A model generated the notes under the pieces. The model worked only from the letters and a program-made list of their open reading frames with translations. It did no database searches and was not told where the DNA came from. From assembly GCA_023258775.1 (NCBI GenBank), contig JALQWJ010000115.1, positions 1-5,497 on the forward strand: DNA of 5,497 nucleotides, given 5' to 3'. Shown in pieces: positions 4,547 to 5,497 of the stretch. The DNA comes from Burkholderiaceae bacterium. Its GTDB lineage: Bacteria > Pseudomonadota > Gammaproteobacteria > Burkholderiales > Burkholderiaceae_E. The translations under genes were made by a program, and so were the position numbers. Position 1 is the first letter of the stretch, and each line of letters opens with the position of its first letter.

Positions 4547-5497
4547 TCATACCGGGGACGTACGAGGCCTTGTATCAACCGGGAGACACAATAGACCTGT
4601 TAACAAGGCCAGCGTTGCGAGTAACAAATAATAGGTATCGAAGTCGGTACGTTGTAACGCTGGACGCGCAAGCATTGCGACTGTGAGCGCAACGCCTATC
4701 GCAGAGCCAATCTGGCGGGTCGCTTGATTGACTGCGCTCCCAACAGCGTAGTGTTGTGCTGGCAGGCGGCTGACGGCCGCTGCTGACAACGATGGCAGTA
4801 CCAAGCCAACCGCAACGCCGCTCATCATCAGACCCGGCAACCAGTGCAACAAATAATTCGCTTCATTGCTGGGGACGAAATAAAACCAAAGGGTGCTGGC
4901 GGCGTAGAGCAGCGAACCGCCAACCAGAAAGCGCCGATGGCCGAGGCGAGATGCGAGTCGACCTGTCACGATTGCGGTCGGCATGACCAGCAGTGGGCCT
5001 GGTGTTACTGCTAGACCGGCTAGCGGTAGCGAGTAGTGCCAAACGCCGAGCATAAAGAAAAAGAAGCCAAGAAACATCATCGAAAAAGCGATGCCAAATA
5101 CCAGCGTGGCTGCATTGACGAAGCGATAGGTGCGATGTTTAAAAATTTCTAAATCGATCAATGCATCATCGCGTGAGCGAGCCCAGAGCACAAAGATTAA
5201 CCCGGCAAAGATCCCGCCAACTGCCATGGCGATCAATGTTTGATTGCTCCAGCGACCCTCTCCGCTCTCGACAATTGCTAGGGTTAATGAGCCGACGGCC
5301 GCCATCAGCAGCAATAGACCCAGGATATCCATCCGCCTTCGCTGGGTTGGCTTGACCGCTTCTTCGATGCTCGATGCGCTGCGCCAAAGTGCCCAAAGCC
5401 CAATTGGGAGATTGATGTAAAAGGCCCAAGGCCAGCCAGCCTTGTGTGTAATCCAACTGCCCAAACTCGGTCCTACGGCGGCAGCGAGTCCGCCTAC
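4547..5497 (-). CDS. MFS transporter, DHA2 (EmrB/QacA-like) family, N-terminus outside the window
   Basis: The C-terminal 316 residues of a 14-helix major facilitator drug:proton antiporter of the inner membrane; about 150-180 residues with helices 1 to early 5 lie beyond the right edge. The frame is open to position 5497, and the TTG at 5464 is an internal Leu codon, not a start. The visible part begins with the end of motif C in helix 5 (G-G-L-x-x-x-V-G-P-S-L-G-S, residues 2-14), followed by the DHA2 hallmark W-x-W-A-F-Y-I-N-L-P-I-G (22-33). Next come a basic loop with R-R-R-M-D (54-58), several hydrophobic helices, the A-S-R-L-G-H-R-R loop (about 180-187) and, near the end, V-G-S-A-V-N-Q-A-T-R-Q-I-G-S-A-I-G, a conserved helix of the family. 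The substrate is unknown; such pumps expel drugs, dyes or metabolites. It converges with the small secreted-protein gene, with only 43 nt between the stops and no evident terminator. Confidence 0.93.
   Translation of the reverse strand, partial: VGGLAAAVGPSLGSWITHKAGWPWAFYINLPIGLWALWRSASSIEEAVKPTQRRRMDILGLLLLMAAVGSLTLAIVESGEGRWSNQTLIAMAVGGIFAGLIFVLWARSRDDALIDLEIFKHRTYRFVNAATLVFGIAFSMMFLGFFFFMLGVWHYSLPLAGLAVTPGPLLVMPTAIVTGRLASRLGHRRFLVGGSLLYAASTLWFYFVPSNEANYLLHWLPGLMMSGVAVGLVLPSLSAAAVSRLPAQHYAVGSAVNQATRQIGSAIGVALTVAMLARPALQRTDFDTYYLLLATLALLTGLLCLPVDTRPRTSPV

Noticed and set aside
5166..5456. 96-codon minus-strand open frame inside the MFS gene
   Set aside because: It overlaps the conserved DHA2 frame and has no domain features.

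Overview
The window looks like a chromosomal stretch from a Gram-negative proteobacterium. The evidence is a MipA/OmpV-type outer-membrane protein, Sec-type signal peptides and a short proteobacterial eutBC pair without microcompartment genes. G+C looks moderate, near 50% by eye. A beta- or gammaproteobacterium is my best guess. I see no rRNA, tRNA, CRISPR array, insertion sequence or phage gene.

Layout. Positions 1-105 hold no gene, but an SD-like sequence at the very left edge (minus strand) hints at another minus-strand gene just outside. A DUF2784 membrane protein (106-516, minus) lies 62 nt downstream of a MipA/OmpV-family outer-membrane protein (579-1526, minus). A gap of about 395 nt separates mipA from the divergent pair eutB (1922-3322) and eutC (3339-4199), the two subunits of adenosylcobalamin-dependent ethanolamine ammonia-lyase. 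A small exported protein with one TPR-like helical hairpin follows on the plus strand (4264-4503). A DHA2-family MFS exporter converges on it from the right (4547-5497, minus) and lacks its N-terminal part because the window ends.

How the genes work together. EutB and EutC together split ethanolamine into acetaldehyde and ammonia, a way to obtain carbon and nitrogen from phospholipid head groups. EutC has no N-terminal extension like the one that targets enteric EutC to the Eut microcompartment, so the enzyme is probably free in the cytosol. No permease, reactivase, aldehyde dehydrogenase or regulator of the pathway is in view, so those functions must be encoded elsewhere. The other genes have no clear link to ethanolamine use.

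The most notable points are: a 30-bp duplicated unit inside eutC that matches a 10-residue length excess over the enteric protein; a five-codon mini-ORF with a good SD that ends one base before the SD-less eutB start; a perfect 8-bp hairpin inside eutB; and an unnamed small secreted protein with a predicted mature N-terminus of His-Gly-Cys and a single TPR-like unit. I found no evidence of a wholly new multi-gene system.
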